DNA of 64,000 nt from Macrotis lagotis (lineage: Eukaryota > Chordata > Mammalia > Peramelemorphia > Peramelidae): positions 623,855,352 through 623,919,351 of the forward strand of contig NC_133666.1 of assembly GCF_037893015.1 (NCBI RefSeq), read 5' to 3'. This document shows positions 45,642 through 56,491 of the stretch, piece by piece; within the stretch, counting starts at the first letter, position 1; each line of letters opens with the position of its first letter. A program made the translations under genes and the position numbers. A model generated the notes under the pieces. The model was not told where the DNA came from, searched no databases, and was given only the letters and a program-made list of their open reading frames with translations.

Positions 45642-45645
<4 letters not shown>
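44487..45645. other. Intergenic, no gene
   Basis: (TA)n at 44941-44967. Otherwise AT-rich sequence; 'atgaatagggcattgaacttgtag' (45119) may be a diverged SINE edge. 45240-45500 is C/T-rich, similar in tone to L2 relics. Confidence 0.35.

Positions 45646-45712
<67 letters not shown>
45646..45712. repeat. (CT)n microsatellite
   Basis: Perfect CT repeat of about 33 units. Followed six bases later by a purine-rich GA/GGGA tract. Confidence 0.95.
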
Positions 45713-45713
<1 letters not shown>

Positions 45714-45718
45714 ATAGA

Positions 45719-45794
45719 TGGAGGGGGGAAGGAGGGAGGGAGGGAGAGGGAAGGGAGTGGGGAGAGAGAGGGAGGGAGAGAGAGAGAGAGAGAA
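45719..45794. repeat. GA/GGGA purine tract
   Basis: 'ggaggggggaaggagggagg' grading into GAGAGA. With the CT tract just before it, it makes a strand-switching pair. Confidence 0.93.
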
Positions 45795-45863
45795 TTAAAA
45801 TGAGAGCTCATTATCTTTCATTCTAAACCAAACCCTCTTCCTAGCTTCTGTTTTTAAAGGTGA

Positions 45864-45948
45864 TATTATATATAGCGGATCCTTGATATTTGTAGTTGAA
45901 TTGAGTTCCAGTAATGTAGTGTAGTAGAAAGAGAATTGAATGTGGCAT
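45864..45948 (+). repeat. Dispersed duplicate segment, copy 1
   Basis: 'tccttgatatttgtagttgaa' and 'gtagtgtagtagaaagagaa' recur at 46222-46314 with small changes. Confidence 0.8.
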
Positions 45949-45950
45949 TA

Positions 45951-46110
45951 TACAGTTATTTGGGCAACTGTGTGGAGAATGAATTAGAGTAGAGAAATTT
46001 AATTAGACTTTTATAAAACTCCAGGTAAGAAGAGATGAGCATATACAAGGAATGAATACAGGTATTGTGGAAGTTAAATCAAAACCTGGCCAGTTGCCCA
46101 AATAACTGTA
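45951..46110. mobile_element. Candidate TA-flanked MITE (Tc1/mariner-type)
   Basis: The inverted ends are CAGTTATTTGGGCAACTG at 45953-45970 and its perfect complement at 46091-46108. TA lies directly outside each end (45951-45952, 46109-46110), and TA duplication is the hallmark of Tc1/mariner/pogo insertions. The interior is 120 bp, AT-rich and non-coding. The two ends being fully identical implies youth or chance. No second copy is in the window. Confidence 0.55.
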
Positions 46111-46159
46111 TTTAAAGCAGAGTTCATGTCACCATTATATTGCTTTTAAATTATATTGC

Positions 46160-46440
46160 TTTTGTTGTCACTCCAGAGTATAAACTCCTTGAGGATAGGG
46201 ATTTTTTTGTATCCCCCTATACATTATATATAGTAAATCCTTGATATTTTTAGTTGAATTAAGTGATTGAGTTCCATTAACGTAGTGTAGTAGAAAGAGA
46301 ATTGAATGTGGCATCAGATGGAACAGATTTAGGTTCAAACTAGTTGATTTTAAGCTTGAAGGGTGTTTCATTTTTGTATTTGTATTCCTAGCACCAATAG
46401 CTGGCACATAGTAGATGCTTAGTGCTTGTTCATCAATGCA
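46160..46440 (+). repeat. L2/MIR-type tail fragments and duplicate copy 2
   Basis: 'ataaactccttgaggatagg' (46181) and 'tattcctagcaccaatagctgg' (46382) are L2-type 3' end phrases. 46222-46314 is the second copy of the segment at 45864-45948. Confidence 0.55.
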
Positions 46441-47290
46441 AATTCCACCTCTGACACTAAGTGGATTAAAGACAAACTTCTCTTGTACTATCCTAACTTC
46501 ATTACCTATAAAATAGAGATAGAAATACCTGTTCTACCTGCCTCATATGGTTCTCACAAGGAGATATTGCATGTAAAATGTTCCATTAAACCCTAAAATT
46601 CTAAATACCAGCTATTTTAGCACCAAGGAACTTCTCAGTCTAACAACTTCTTGGGGACAGATTGTTATGATTAATCTTTTAGTATTAATGGAAGTAGCAT
46701 AGCCCAATGTAGAGCTGTTAATAGGCTCACACACCATTACTGTCACTGACTTGGCAGTCTTTGGACAACTCTCTGGGCCTCAGTGACTCACCTGTAAAAT
46801 TGGGGATTAACTTGAAGATCACTTCCAGTTCCAAATCTATTCATAAACCTAACCAGTTTTGTTCCAAACTGAGGTTGTCCCAAAATGCCATCAAAAACTT
46901 TGCAAAGTAGCTGATAACCCATCCCAAATCCACCCCATCTTCTGACTCAGTGTTCAACAGAGCAGGTACTAATTACATATTTTAAACTCTACTGTTCATT
47001 CATGAGTTTAAAGAGCCAATGGATGGAACAGGAAGACCAGTCTTTATAATCACTAACTTGCTAAGTAACCTTCTTATGCCCCCCACAATTCCTGTCCCAA
47101 ATAAAGACAAGGTAACACATCGATAGATTTAAGACTTGAAGGGGGCCTTAGAGACAATTTAGTCCAATCCCCTAATTTTACATGTGAAAAAACTGAACCC
47201 AAAGTTCAGCAACTTGCCCAAAATCACAAAGGTAAGGAAGTAAAAGATTTTAGATGTGAACATTGGTTCTCTTACTCCAAATCCAGAGCT
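46441..47290. other. Intergenic with MIR-like remnants
   Basis: 46705-46835 ('ctctgggcctcagtgactcacctg') and 47125-47235 ('gacaatttagtccaatccc', 'aaactgaacccaaagttcagc') look like old MIR-family copies. No gene. Confidence 0.45.
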
Positions 47291-47735
47291 TGTTTCATTT
47301 TATTACATTAGTAACAACATAAATTCCTTGGCAAAATGCTAGAGAATTTTTTGAAGGAATATTTCTGAGCACTTAGAAAATAGAACCAGTGATCACTATT
47401 AGCTAGCAAAAGCTCATTCTAATTACAGCAGTCAACTAGCAGATCGAGGGAATGTAGTGCACATGATATACTTGCATTTCACTAAAGCATTTGACAAAAA
47501 CTATCAAGATATCCTTGCAAACAAGGCAGAGGGATGTGAATTTGCTCAAAGATAGTACAATTATATAGATTTGGAACTAGTTGGATGATTGGACCCAAGA
47601 TGTGCAGTTGATCCAAAACTGGAATCTAATGAATGACAGAATCACATTCCAAAGATATATATATGCTAAGAATGATAGGCCAAATCTTATGAAATTTAAT
47701 AGGGATAAATGTAGAGCCCTCTTCTTGAGTTCAAG

Positions 47736-47978
47736 GGGCAGCTAAGTGGCACATTGGATAGGGTGTCGGCTCTGGAGTCAGTAAGACTCATCTTCCTGAG
47801 TTCAAATCTGGCCTCAGATACTGTGTGATGAGGCAAATCACTTAACCTTGTTTATCTCAGTTTCCTCATATGTAAAATGACTAGAAATGGAAATGGCAAA
47901 TCACTCTAGCATCTTTGCTAAGAAAACCCAACTAGGTTCATAAAGAGTTGGACATGATTGAAATGACTAAACAACATG
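47736..47978 (+). mobile_element. SINE with BovB/RTE-like tail
   Basis: tRNA-related head ('ggggcagctaagtggcacat') then 'aaatggcaaatcactctagc' and 'gagttggacatgattgaaatg', the sense version of the tail at 44232. It sits in the CR1/L3 relic. Confidence 0.8.
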
Positions 47979-48053
47979 CATTCAAAAAAATAAACTTCAG
48001 AACTACAGAATTGAGAAGCACCTAGACAACAACCATGAGAAAAGAATCCAAGG

Positions 48054-48210
48054 GGTGGCTAGGTGGTGCAGTGGATAGAGCACCAGCCATGGAGTCAGGA
48101 GTACCTGAGTTCAAATCCAGCCTCAGACACTTAATAATTACCTAGCTGTGTGGCCTTGGGCAAGTCACTTAACCCCACTTGCTTTGCAAAAACCTTTAAA
48201 AAAAAGTGAA
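48054..48210 (+). mobile_element. tRNA-derived SINE with target duplication
   Basis: Flanked by AAAAGAATCCAAGG (48040-48053) and AAAAGAATTCAAGG (48211-48224), 14 bp with one mismatch. In the CR1/L3 relic. Confidence 0.92.
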
Positions 48211-48430
48211 AAAAGAATTCAAGGATTTTTTTTGTGAAATGAAAGCTCAATATGAGTCAACATCATCACTCAAATGTCAATGAAACAAAAAAGGGTTAAT
48301 GCTCTAAGAATCCACTGGTCTAAGCATCCCCAAATGAGCAATATGATAGTCTGTCTTCTGCAGTCATATCTCATCTGAGGTATTACATTCAGTTCTAAGT
48401 GCCAATTTTTTTAAAAGACACTGATAATGT

Positions 48431-48565
48431 GGCAGCTAGGTGGCACAGTGAATAGAGAGAGCACCAGTGTTCAGATCCGACCTCAGACACTTAATATTTA
48501 CTTAGCTTGTGTGACCTTGGGCAAGTCACTTAAACCCATTGTCTTGCAAAAACAAACAAAAAAAA
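48431..48565 (+). mobile_element. tRNA-derived SINE
   Basis: 'ggcagctaggtggcacagtg' to 'gtcttgcaaaaacaaac'. The B-box region is shortened. Flanking duplication unclear. Third SINE in the CR1/L3 relic. Confidence 0.85.
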
Positions 48566-48960
48566 CCCACTGACAAATATTCAGAAATGAATGGACAAGA
48601 TGGTGGTGACATCTGAGAAGTGATTTAAAGATGAGTTCAAAAAGTTCAGGCAGCATGAACAAGAATGTTGTCTAATTATTTGAAGATGTCATGTGGAAGA
48701 AGGATTAGATTTGTTCCACTTTATTTAGAATCAATGATAGGAAGCTGCAAATATTTAGACTGGATATAAGCAAAAATTTCCTTGTAATTAGAATGGTCAA
48801 AAGTAGAATATGTGAATCTTGGGAGATAGTTTCTTATATTAGAAGAGCTCCAAAGGGAGCCCATATGATCACTTGTCAAGGATGCTAAGGAAGGGATTCT
48901 TTTTATTGAACTAGATACCCTTTGAGATCTCTTCCAATTCTGAGAGTCTATGATCCAGTT

Positions 48961-50205
48961 TTGCCACTATGTAAATCATTATTGTTATCTCTGTCACAGG
49001 ATTTCTCTTCAGTATTTTTCCTTTTATGTCAAATACAACTGATGAGCTAAATAAAGTCCTTGACTCAGTCATATATTTCCTTTTTATGAATTCTTTCATA
49101 CTTAATAAGAGCAGAGGAAGAGTTTTCCCATATTTATTTCATTCATAAGGTTTTATTTCACCCATGAGGTTTCTCTGATTATATTTTGTGTTCAGTAATA
49201 AATACTCTTGAGAATAAAGACTATGCCACATTCATTAGAACTTCTCATCTGTATAATTGCTATTAATGGAATTAGATTTATATACTGACTAAAAGCTTTT
49301 CTGAACTTCCAACTCTTATTGAGTTCCTCTTAAATGTGAGGACACACAGAAAGCTTTTTCAGTCATTACAGTCATAGCATGTTTCTCTAATAATTATATG
49401 AAGCTTTAGAATACTATAAAGCATTTTAAGTGAAATCTACAGTAATGAAAAAAGAAATTGATTTAATCAGTTAAATCCCCAAAACAAAGTGGACTAAAAA
49501 CACACACTGAACAGATTATGACATGCAGTGAAAGGGAGAAGGCATTATGTTAGTCCAATTTTTTTATTTGTATGTATCTATGTATGTAGGTATGCATGTT
49601 TGTGTGTATGTGTGTGTATATATACATATATATATATTTATATACTCCCCCAGAGAGATACATATATACATCATACATTTATGTGTATATGTTTAGGAAT
49701 CAGAAAGAGATCTCACTGGATTGGGATACACTTGAGAAACTGCACATTGCTTTCAATAAAACCCAACAGCTTCCCATTGCAACAACCCATCTCTTGAAAA
49801 ACCAATATTCTAGACATTATGTGGTTTAAAATTATGGAACACGATAATCTAAATAGATACCAAATTAAAAGTGACTCAAAAAGTAATGAAGTCATAGCAG
49901 CATGTTGCCAATCATGATTTACATTAGAGAAGTAGTATAAACAATATTATAGAAGACATAAAATGCCTGGAAAAGAAGGTTAGTCAGTCAGGTAGTGAGA
50001 ATGACACACAACGAAGAGGCACACCGAGTGGCACATTTGGTATCCTGAAGATAATAAAAGGATCAAAAAACCTCTGGTACAGTGGGTGGCTATTCTTTGG
50101 AAGATTTATAGAAGAACATAGATGAGAAGTTATAGAGGAGTGTCAGTCTGTATGGGCAGAAGTAATCACAAATCTATGAAAGTATGCACTGGCTAGAGTT
50201 CAAAA
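48961..50205. other. 3' flank of the zinc-finger gene
   Basis: No second gene seen. 49560-49690 holds TG/TA-rich simple sequence. Minus-strand AATAAA motifs (plus TTTATT, for example near 49131 and 49562) could end the gene's transcript, but none stands out. Confidence 0.35.
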
Positions 50206-50702
50206 TCAGCTTAGATCTGAAAGCTCCCCTGGATTCATAGCACTTATGATAATATTTCTCTCCTTAGCAATTCTATGATGTTGAACAAGGAAAGGTTTCT
50301 GACTAAAGGTTTTAAAGTCTTTTATATTCACTTCCCTCAGATGGTTCTTTCCATTCTCAATTTTCAAATGTTGATGAGAGGATGCAGATTCACTAAAGGC
50401 TTCCCTGCTTCCCTGACCAGGCACGTATTGGGTTTCTCTAATACACACACCGGATTTCTCTCCTGTGAGAATTATTTTATGTCTAATGAGTTTGAAATTC
50501 TGATTGAAAGCTTTCCCACATTCCATGATCTCTCTAGTGTGAATTCTAGAATGTCAAATAAGCAAATGTTTTTAAGTATTTTTAAGTATTTCCCACATTG
50601 TTTTCATAAGGTTTTCTATGGAAATTCTCTAATGATTGAGCAAAGTCCTTCTAATAAGTCATTTACATTGTTAAATTCATGGGACATCTCTCCAATATGA
50701 AG
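50206..50702 (-). pseudogene. Decayed zinc fingers beyond the stop codon
   Basis: Minus-strand remnants: ECGKAFNQNFKLIRHK followed by TGEKS (50440-50526), FKTFSQKPFLVQHHR nearer 50260, and in a shifted frame a QCGKYLK...ICLFDILEFT block at 50530-50610. First cysteines and linkers are missing. They are in register with the intact array, so the ancestral array extended about 500 bp further. They are now probably 3' UTR. Confidence 0.7.
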
Positions 50703-52528
50703 TCACTGGTGATCAATAAGAGCAGGCTTCAAGATTGAGGGCTTTTCAATATTAATTAACTCTTGTTTCTTTTCACTGTGAATTTTCTGGTGACTAGTAA
50801 GGGTAGATTTCTTTCTATAAGCTTTCCCACATTCCTTACACTCATAGGGTTTCTCTCCTGTGTGAACTCTCTGGTGCTGAATAAGGAAAGCTCTTCTGAT
50901 AAAGCATTTGCCACATTCACTACACTCATAGGGTTTCTCTCCACTATGACGTCTCTGATGATCAATAAGAGTAGACTTTTGACTGAAAGCTTTTCCACAT
51001 TCATTACATTCATGAGGTTTCTCTCCAGTATGAAGTCTCTGATGTTGAATAAGGGATGCCCGTGTACTGAATTGCTTTTTGCATTCATTACACTCGTGAT
51101 GTTTGCCTCCATTATGTAATTTCTGATGTTCAATAAAAGATGGCCTATGTCTGAAAGCCTTCCCACATGTACTACATTTATAAGGTATCTCTCCAGTGTG
51201 AAGTCTTTGATGATCAATAAGGGTAGACTTCCTCCAGTAGGCTTTACCACATTCATTACACTCATAGGGTTTCTCTCCAGTATGAATTCTCTGATGTTGA
51301 ATAAGAGCAGATCTATGACTGAATGGTTTTCCACAATCACTACACTGATAGGGTTTCTCTCCTGTGTGAATTCTCTGATGCTGAATAAAGTTTAGGCTTT
51401 GGGTGAAAATTTTACCACATTCATTACATTCATAGGATCTCTCTCCAGTATGAAGTCTCTGGTGATCCACAAGAGTTGACTTTTTTCTATAGGCTTTCCC
51501 ACATTCATTACACTTATACGGTTTTTCTCCGGTATGAATTCTCTGGTGTTCAATAAGTAAAGCCTTTCTGATATAGTGCTTACCACACTCATTGCATTCA
51601 TAGGGTTTTTCACCTGTGTGAAGTCTTTGATGATCAAGAAGGGCAGATTTTTGACTGCAGGCTTTTCCACATTCAGTACATTCATATGGTTTCTCTCCTG
51701 TGTGAATTCTCTGATGTCGAATAAGCAAAGATTTTCTAATAAAGCACTTATGACATTCACTACACTCATAGGGTTTTTCTCCAGTGTGGATTTTTTGATG
51801 ATCAACAAATGTAGACTTCTTATTGTAGGCTTTCCCACATACATTACACTGGTAATGTTTCCCTGCATTGTGAATTTTTTGATGATCATTAAGAAGAGAT
51901 TTCTTACTGTAGGTATTTCCACATTCACTACACTCATATGTTTTTGCTCCGGTATGAATTCCCTGTTGTTGTATAAGTAAAGACTTTCTGATAAAGTGTT
52001 TGTCATATTCATTACACTCATAAATTTCCTCTCTACTGTGAATTTTTTGATGTTCAATAAGATTTGAGCTCTGTCCAAATTGTTTCCAATATACAGAATT
52101 ATCACAAGGTTTCTCTTTTGCATAATCTTTCTGATATTTAATTAAATCTGAATTTTGTTTGAATCTCTGACCCATTTCATCCCATTGCTGTAGCCTCCCT
52201 CCTGAAGGATCTCTCTGAAGTTGAACAGGGTTAGAATTAGAAGCCAGCCTGAAGTTTCGTCCAAATTCTTGGCCTCTCCCTCCAGTTGGAGATGTCTGAT
52301 GGATCACTGGAACTGTCCTGATACCTATCTCATGAGAAAGGAGCTTCCTCCCTACAGAGGATTCCCAATTTTCCTTTGGTCTTCCTTCAAATTCATAGGC
52401 TTCTCTCCATTTGGATCCCTGAGGAGCATTCCCTGTGAGTCTTTCCAAAATTGACCATTGTGTTTCTACCTCTTGAGAAATTTCCTGCTTTGGAGACAGT
52501 TCATTTTTCTCAGTCCTTGATTCACAAT
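50703..52528 (-). CDS. KRAB C2H2 zinc-finger protein, zinc-finger exon
   Basis: Last coding exon of a nuclear, DNA-binding transcriptional repressor. The acceptor 'ttattgttttag' ends at 52529. The exon opens in phase 1 (codon split with the G of the previous exon) and runs 607 whole codons to TGA at 50703-50705. About the first 100 residues are a linker ([18 protein letters not shown]...). Three degenerate fingers lacking Cys or His follow, then 14 intact C2H2 fingers joined by TGEKPY-type linkers, then one dead finger ([17 protein letters not shown]). Helix tips fall into recurring classes such as KKST-VD, RKSLLIR and HRSALIQ. Which DNA it binds, and which named gene it is, I cannot say. Confidence 0.93.
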
Positions 52529-53399
52529 CTAAAACAATAAATATAAAATAAAAATATTAAAAATCAACAAGAAATAAGGTCTTAGGATCTATGGGACAGA
52601 TAACCCAGAGAGTGATGAGGATGGGGTATGTTTATTTCATATGCTCTGCTTATAAATGAGGTTCCTGTCTATCTTCTCAGATATGCTAAAATGGCTTCAT
52701 ATATGCAAACTGGATATCAATTGATCAACAAATACTAACTGAATTGAAGAGCAAATAAATCTTCATTCTTCCTTTTCCATTTTGATGACTGAGAAAACAA
52801 ACAATATCCCTTTGTAGCTATGCTGAGTAAAAGGCAAGGGAAGTCACTGGGAAAGACTGGAGAAAAGAAAAAGAGTTGATTGCAAAGCAGCCATGACAAG
52901 CAGAGAAGAAAAGCCAATAAGGAATACTCACAATTTGACCTCACTCATTTCACCTGAGAACCTAGCAGCCTAGGTGACCATGCTCTGGATCATAAGAGCT
53001 GATCTACTAGAAAAAAGAAAAAACTCAGGGAATACTAACTGAAATTAAAAGAGAATTTTTCCCCTTATGTAATTCACCAAATGGTCCTTCAGTTTGTTAG
53101 TAACTTTGGAAATCCTACTATTGCCCTAATTTCCTTCCCGATGTGACCACTCAGGTCATAGAGTTAACAATGCATGTGAGGCAATCAGGTTTCTGGGATA
53201 CTTACTGGGCTTGCTATCCAATATTGAAGTCCTGATCCATCCTGCCCCAGATCCCATGAATGAACACAGAAAGTTGGTTCATTATCTCAGAACTCAGCAG
53301 AGTGGGAAACTATTTTCTTATGGTTAGAACATTCTTTCCTCCTATTCAACTCATCACTGTGATTCAAATGAAGTCTGCTAAAGCAAAAATTACTTGACC

Positions 53400-55260
53400 C
53401 TGTTACTATTCCCTAGATTTTCATCCTGACCCAGCTTAGCCCTAACCTTCCTCTCCCTATTCTCTCTTTCCTTATCATCCCTGGACCCCCATCACTAAAC
53501 TAGCTCTCAGCTAAAATTCACATTCTTCCCATAAAAACTAGTTTTCACTAGAAATTAGATTCCTCAACAGTGCTATCCATTTACTTTCTAATGTCCCTCA
53601 GGACAAAAGAAAAGTTGGCCTATTCCTTATTCACTATTGCTTCTTTTAGACTTTTTTCAATCTTAACTCTGAAACTCCTCCTTTAAACTTCATTCTAGTT
53701 GTCTTTATCACACTATCCAGGATCCTTATTACTATCTTCCATTAGCCTCCAGGTCACTCTCCTTACTCTAAGAAATATAAGTATTTAGCTCATGGTTTCC
53801 TCCATGACAACTGTTCCCCTTATATAATGTCTTGTCTGCCCAGTTCTTTAATTTCCTAAACTCTCTCATAACCTGCATCTTTATTCCACTTCTGTCACCT
53901 AGAAGGGCAGTCTAATGTTAAAATTTACCATCGATCCAGACCATGTTACTTTCATGACACTGAAATTCTCCACTCTATTACTTATCTTTATATCTCACTC
54001 CTTTACTAATCCTTCCATCTCTACATGCTCTCTTGACCCAATCTCATTCTCCTTCCTTCAAAATCTTGATTCTGTGTCAATCCCAGTTCAGCTAAGTGCT
54101 TTATTTTACCCTCAAATCCCATACTTCCTTTTCCTACTATCATTCATATCCTGCTAATTCTCAGTGCTGGTTCACTGTCATCATATGGTTTCCTTTATCT
54201 CATGCTTCTGATTGCTGCTAAAGCAGCCATGCAGTCATGATACCTGGGTCCATTACAAATTCATATTAATCTAATCTCAGGGAGCTCATCAGGGCTGTTC
54301 AACTATCCCTCTACTCTTCCATGATTGACTATTATTCCATGTCTGCCAATCATGATCTTTGAGGCGAAAGCTTTGCCTCTCTCCTCAAGCATCATATGCC
54401 ACTTTCACCCTTATTTCTCTATAAGCAGATGACTCTCTTTTCCACAGAAAACTGAAGCCATTTGATGCGTGACCTCTTATCTCCTAGTCAGCACTTCAAA
54501 AATTCTCTATAACTTCTCTCATCCTCTCCTTCTTTGCTTCACTTTTTCTCAAAGGTAGCCCTCCTTACTATTGATATCACTCTTCATTTCCTCTCAGAGC
54601 GTCATCCCTTTCCCCTGAGAACATGCCTTTTCTTTCTCACCTTTCACCTTTTCCTAACTACAGGTTCTTTTCCCATTGCATAAAAATATGGCCAGGTATC
54701 CTCTGATCTGACCCTGCAATCCTGTCAAACTACCATCCTAGATCATTTCTTTCTTTTTCTGTCAAGTCCCTAGAAAAAGTTATAACTTTTTGCCTCCATT
54801 TACTCACCTCTGAAGCACTCAACACTTTGAAGTCTTACCTGAATTACAACTCTACCCTACCACTTTAATGAAATAGCTCTTCCCAGACCTACTAATGATC
54901 TCTTAATTGCTAAATTCCAATGGCCTTTCCTCAGTTATCAGGCTTTTTGATAGTTCTGGTTTTTGACCCTGTTGACCATCCCTCCTTCTTTGAATATTCT
55001 CTCCTCCTTTGGTTTCTGGGATACTGTTGTCTTCTGTTTCTCTTATTACTGTCAGATGGTCATTTTCAAGATACTTCCCTGGATCATTATCTATTTCCTA
55101 TCCCTTAATACTGATGTCCCTCTAGACTGGGTCACCAGTCCTCTTCTCTAGTCCCTCTTCCTAAGTAATTTGATAAAATGAGATATTTGTAAATCATTTA
55201 ACAAAGTGCTTGCCACATAGAAGACCCTACATAAATGTTTATTCCCTTCTCTCTTTATCT
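53400..55260 (+). mobile_element. L2-clade LINE relic
   Basis: Long C/T-rich plus-strand sequence with degraded coding blocks. The frame at 54920 shows VFDPVDHPSFFEYSLLLWFLG, matching the reverse transcriptase FDTVDH motif of L2-type LINEs. 'acaaagtgcttgccacatag' (55201) is L2/MIR-tail like. Boundaries approximate. Confidence 0.62.
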
Positions 55261-55624
55261 ACTATAATGGGTTCAATTATCATCTTTATATAAATGACTC
55301 CTTAAATCCATACAAATAATCCAAATCTTTCTAATGAACTTTATTCTCATATCATTAGCCACCAGCCGGATGTCTCCATCTGAATATATGGACATATAAA
55401 ACTACATTCAAAACAGAATCACATTATCTTTTCCCTTTAAACTAGTGCCCCTTCCAAATTTCTCATTTCTGCTGATAGCACCAGCAGTCTTTCAAGTCAT
55501 CTGAGTTAATAACCTTGGAGTAATCTTTGGCTGCTCTCTAATCCCCACATAGTCGAACACCACTTTTTTCTTCCCTCTATTCAGTTGGTCACTACTATAA
55601 TTCAGGCCCCCAACACCTCTCAGT

Positions 55625-55882
55625 TGCTGTTCAGTCATTTTTCACTCATGTCTGACTTTTTATGATCTCAGTTGGAGGTAAAGATACTGAACTGGAATAC
55701 CTTTCCTTCTCCAACTCCTTTGATAGATGAGGAAATCGAGGCAAATAAGGTTAAGTAATTGAGACAGAGTTAAGTTATTTGCCCAGGGTCACACAGCTAC
55801 TAAGTATCTGAGGCCAGATTTGAACTCAGAAAGATGTCTTCCTGACTCCAGGTCCAGTACTCTATCCACTGCACACCTGAGC
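55625..55882 (-). mobile_element. SINE with BovB/RTE-like tail, antisense
   Basis: 'gttcagtcatttttcactcatgtctgac' type tail, then 'ggaatacctttccttctcca' and body 'gcccagggtcacacagctac', 'actctatccactgcacacc'. Same family as 44232 and 60428. Confidence 0.8.
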
Positions 55883-56164
55883 TATCAGTTATACCTTTGT
55901 AATAGCCTATTAATTGGTGTCTTTGCTTCTATTCTCTTCCCTTCCCCAATGTAATCTGGAATATCACCATTTCTACTCATACTAAAAACTATAAATTATT
56001 AGAGATATGTACACAAATTTCATTAATAAGACTGATTTATTTTCCCCCTTCTTTCAATAAAATTTTCTTTGGTAATAATGTGAACTATGTGTTTTTGCAC
56101 TCAGGGAGTTTGGCTCAACCCCAAAGTATACATGGAGGTTTTTGAGTACCTGACACTAAGATCA

Positions 56165-56491
56165 CATAGGTGTTAAGATAGCATAGTGGATAGAGCACTG
56201 GCCTTGGAGTCAGGAGGATAGATGTTTGAATGCTGCCTCAGACACTTGCCACTTGATAGCTATGTGACCTTGGGCAAGTCACTTATTTCTGATTGCCTCA
56301 CATCCAGGACCATCTCCAGAAGTCCTGATTCATATCTGGCCACTGGACCCAGGATGGCTCTGGAGCAGAAAGTGAGGCTGCTGACTTAGCACAGCCGCTG
56401 CCCCCCCCACTCAAATCCAATTCATGTGCTTGTCATGGCATCACCTCCCCTGATGTCATGGTCTTCTTCTAGAATGAAGGACAAACAACAA
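56165..56491 (+). mobile_element. SINE with 'gaatgaaggacaaacaac' end
   Basis: tRNA-related head ('agtggatagagcactggcc', 'gtgaccttgggcaagtcac') joined to a distinct tail ('cactggacccaggatggctc', 'catcacctcccctgatgtca'). The most complete member in the window of the family also at 25433 and 25650. Confidence 0.8.

Larger units (their letters stand above)
47300..48960 (+). mobile_element. CR1/L3-clade LINE relic, 3' part
   Basis: 'atacttgcatttcactaaag' 'catttgacaaa' corresponds to the reverse transcriptase (D/H)F(S/T)KAFDK motif. Downstream are 'attacattcagttctaagtgcc', 'gatgtcatgtggaagaagga', 'tggatataagcaaaaatttcc' and 'atctcttccaattctgagagtc', the usual CR1/L3 3' sequence. The coding frame is lost. 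Three SINEs interrupt it. Confidence 0.78.

Noticed and set aside
50790..52100. Regularly spaced repeats that might suggest a CRISPR array or satellite
   Set aside because: The 84-bp unit encodes C2H2 fingers and TGEKPY linkers with no unrelated spacers.
50756..52123. Minus-strand frames of 194 and 243 codons plus several plus-strand frames across the finger exon
   Set aside because: They are shadows of the zinc-finger frame. The 84-bp periodicity keeps other frames open and gives Leu/Ile/Asn-rich nonsense without C2H2 motifs.
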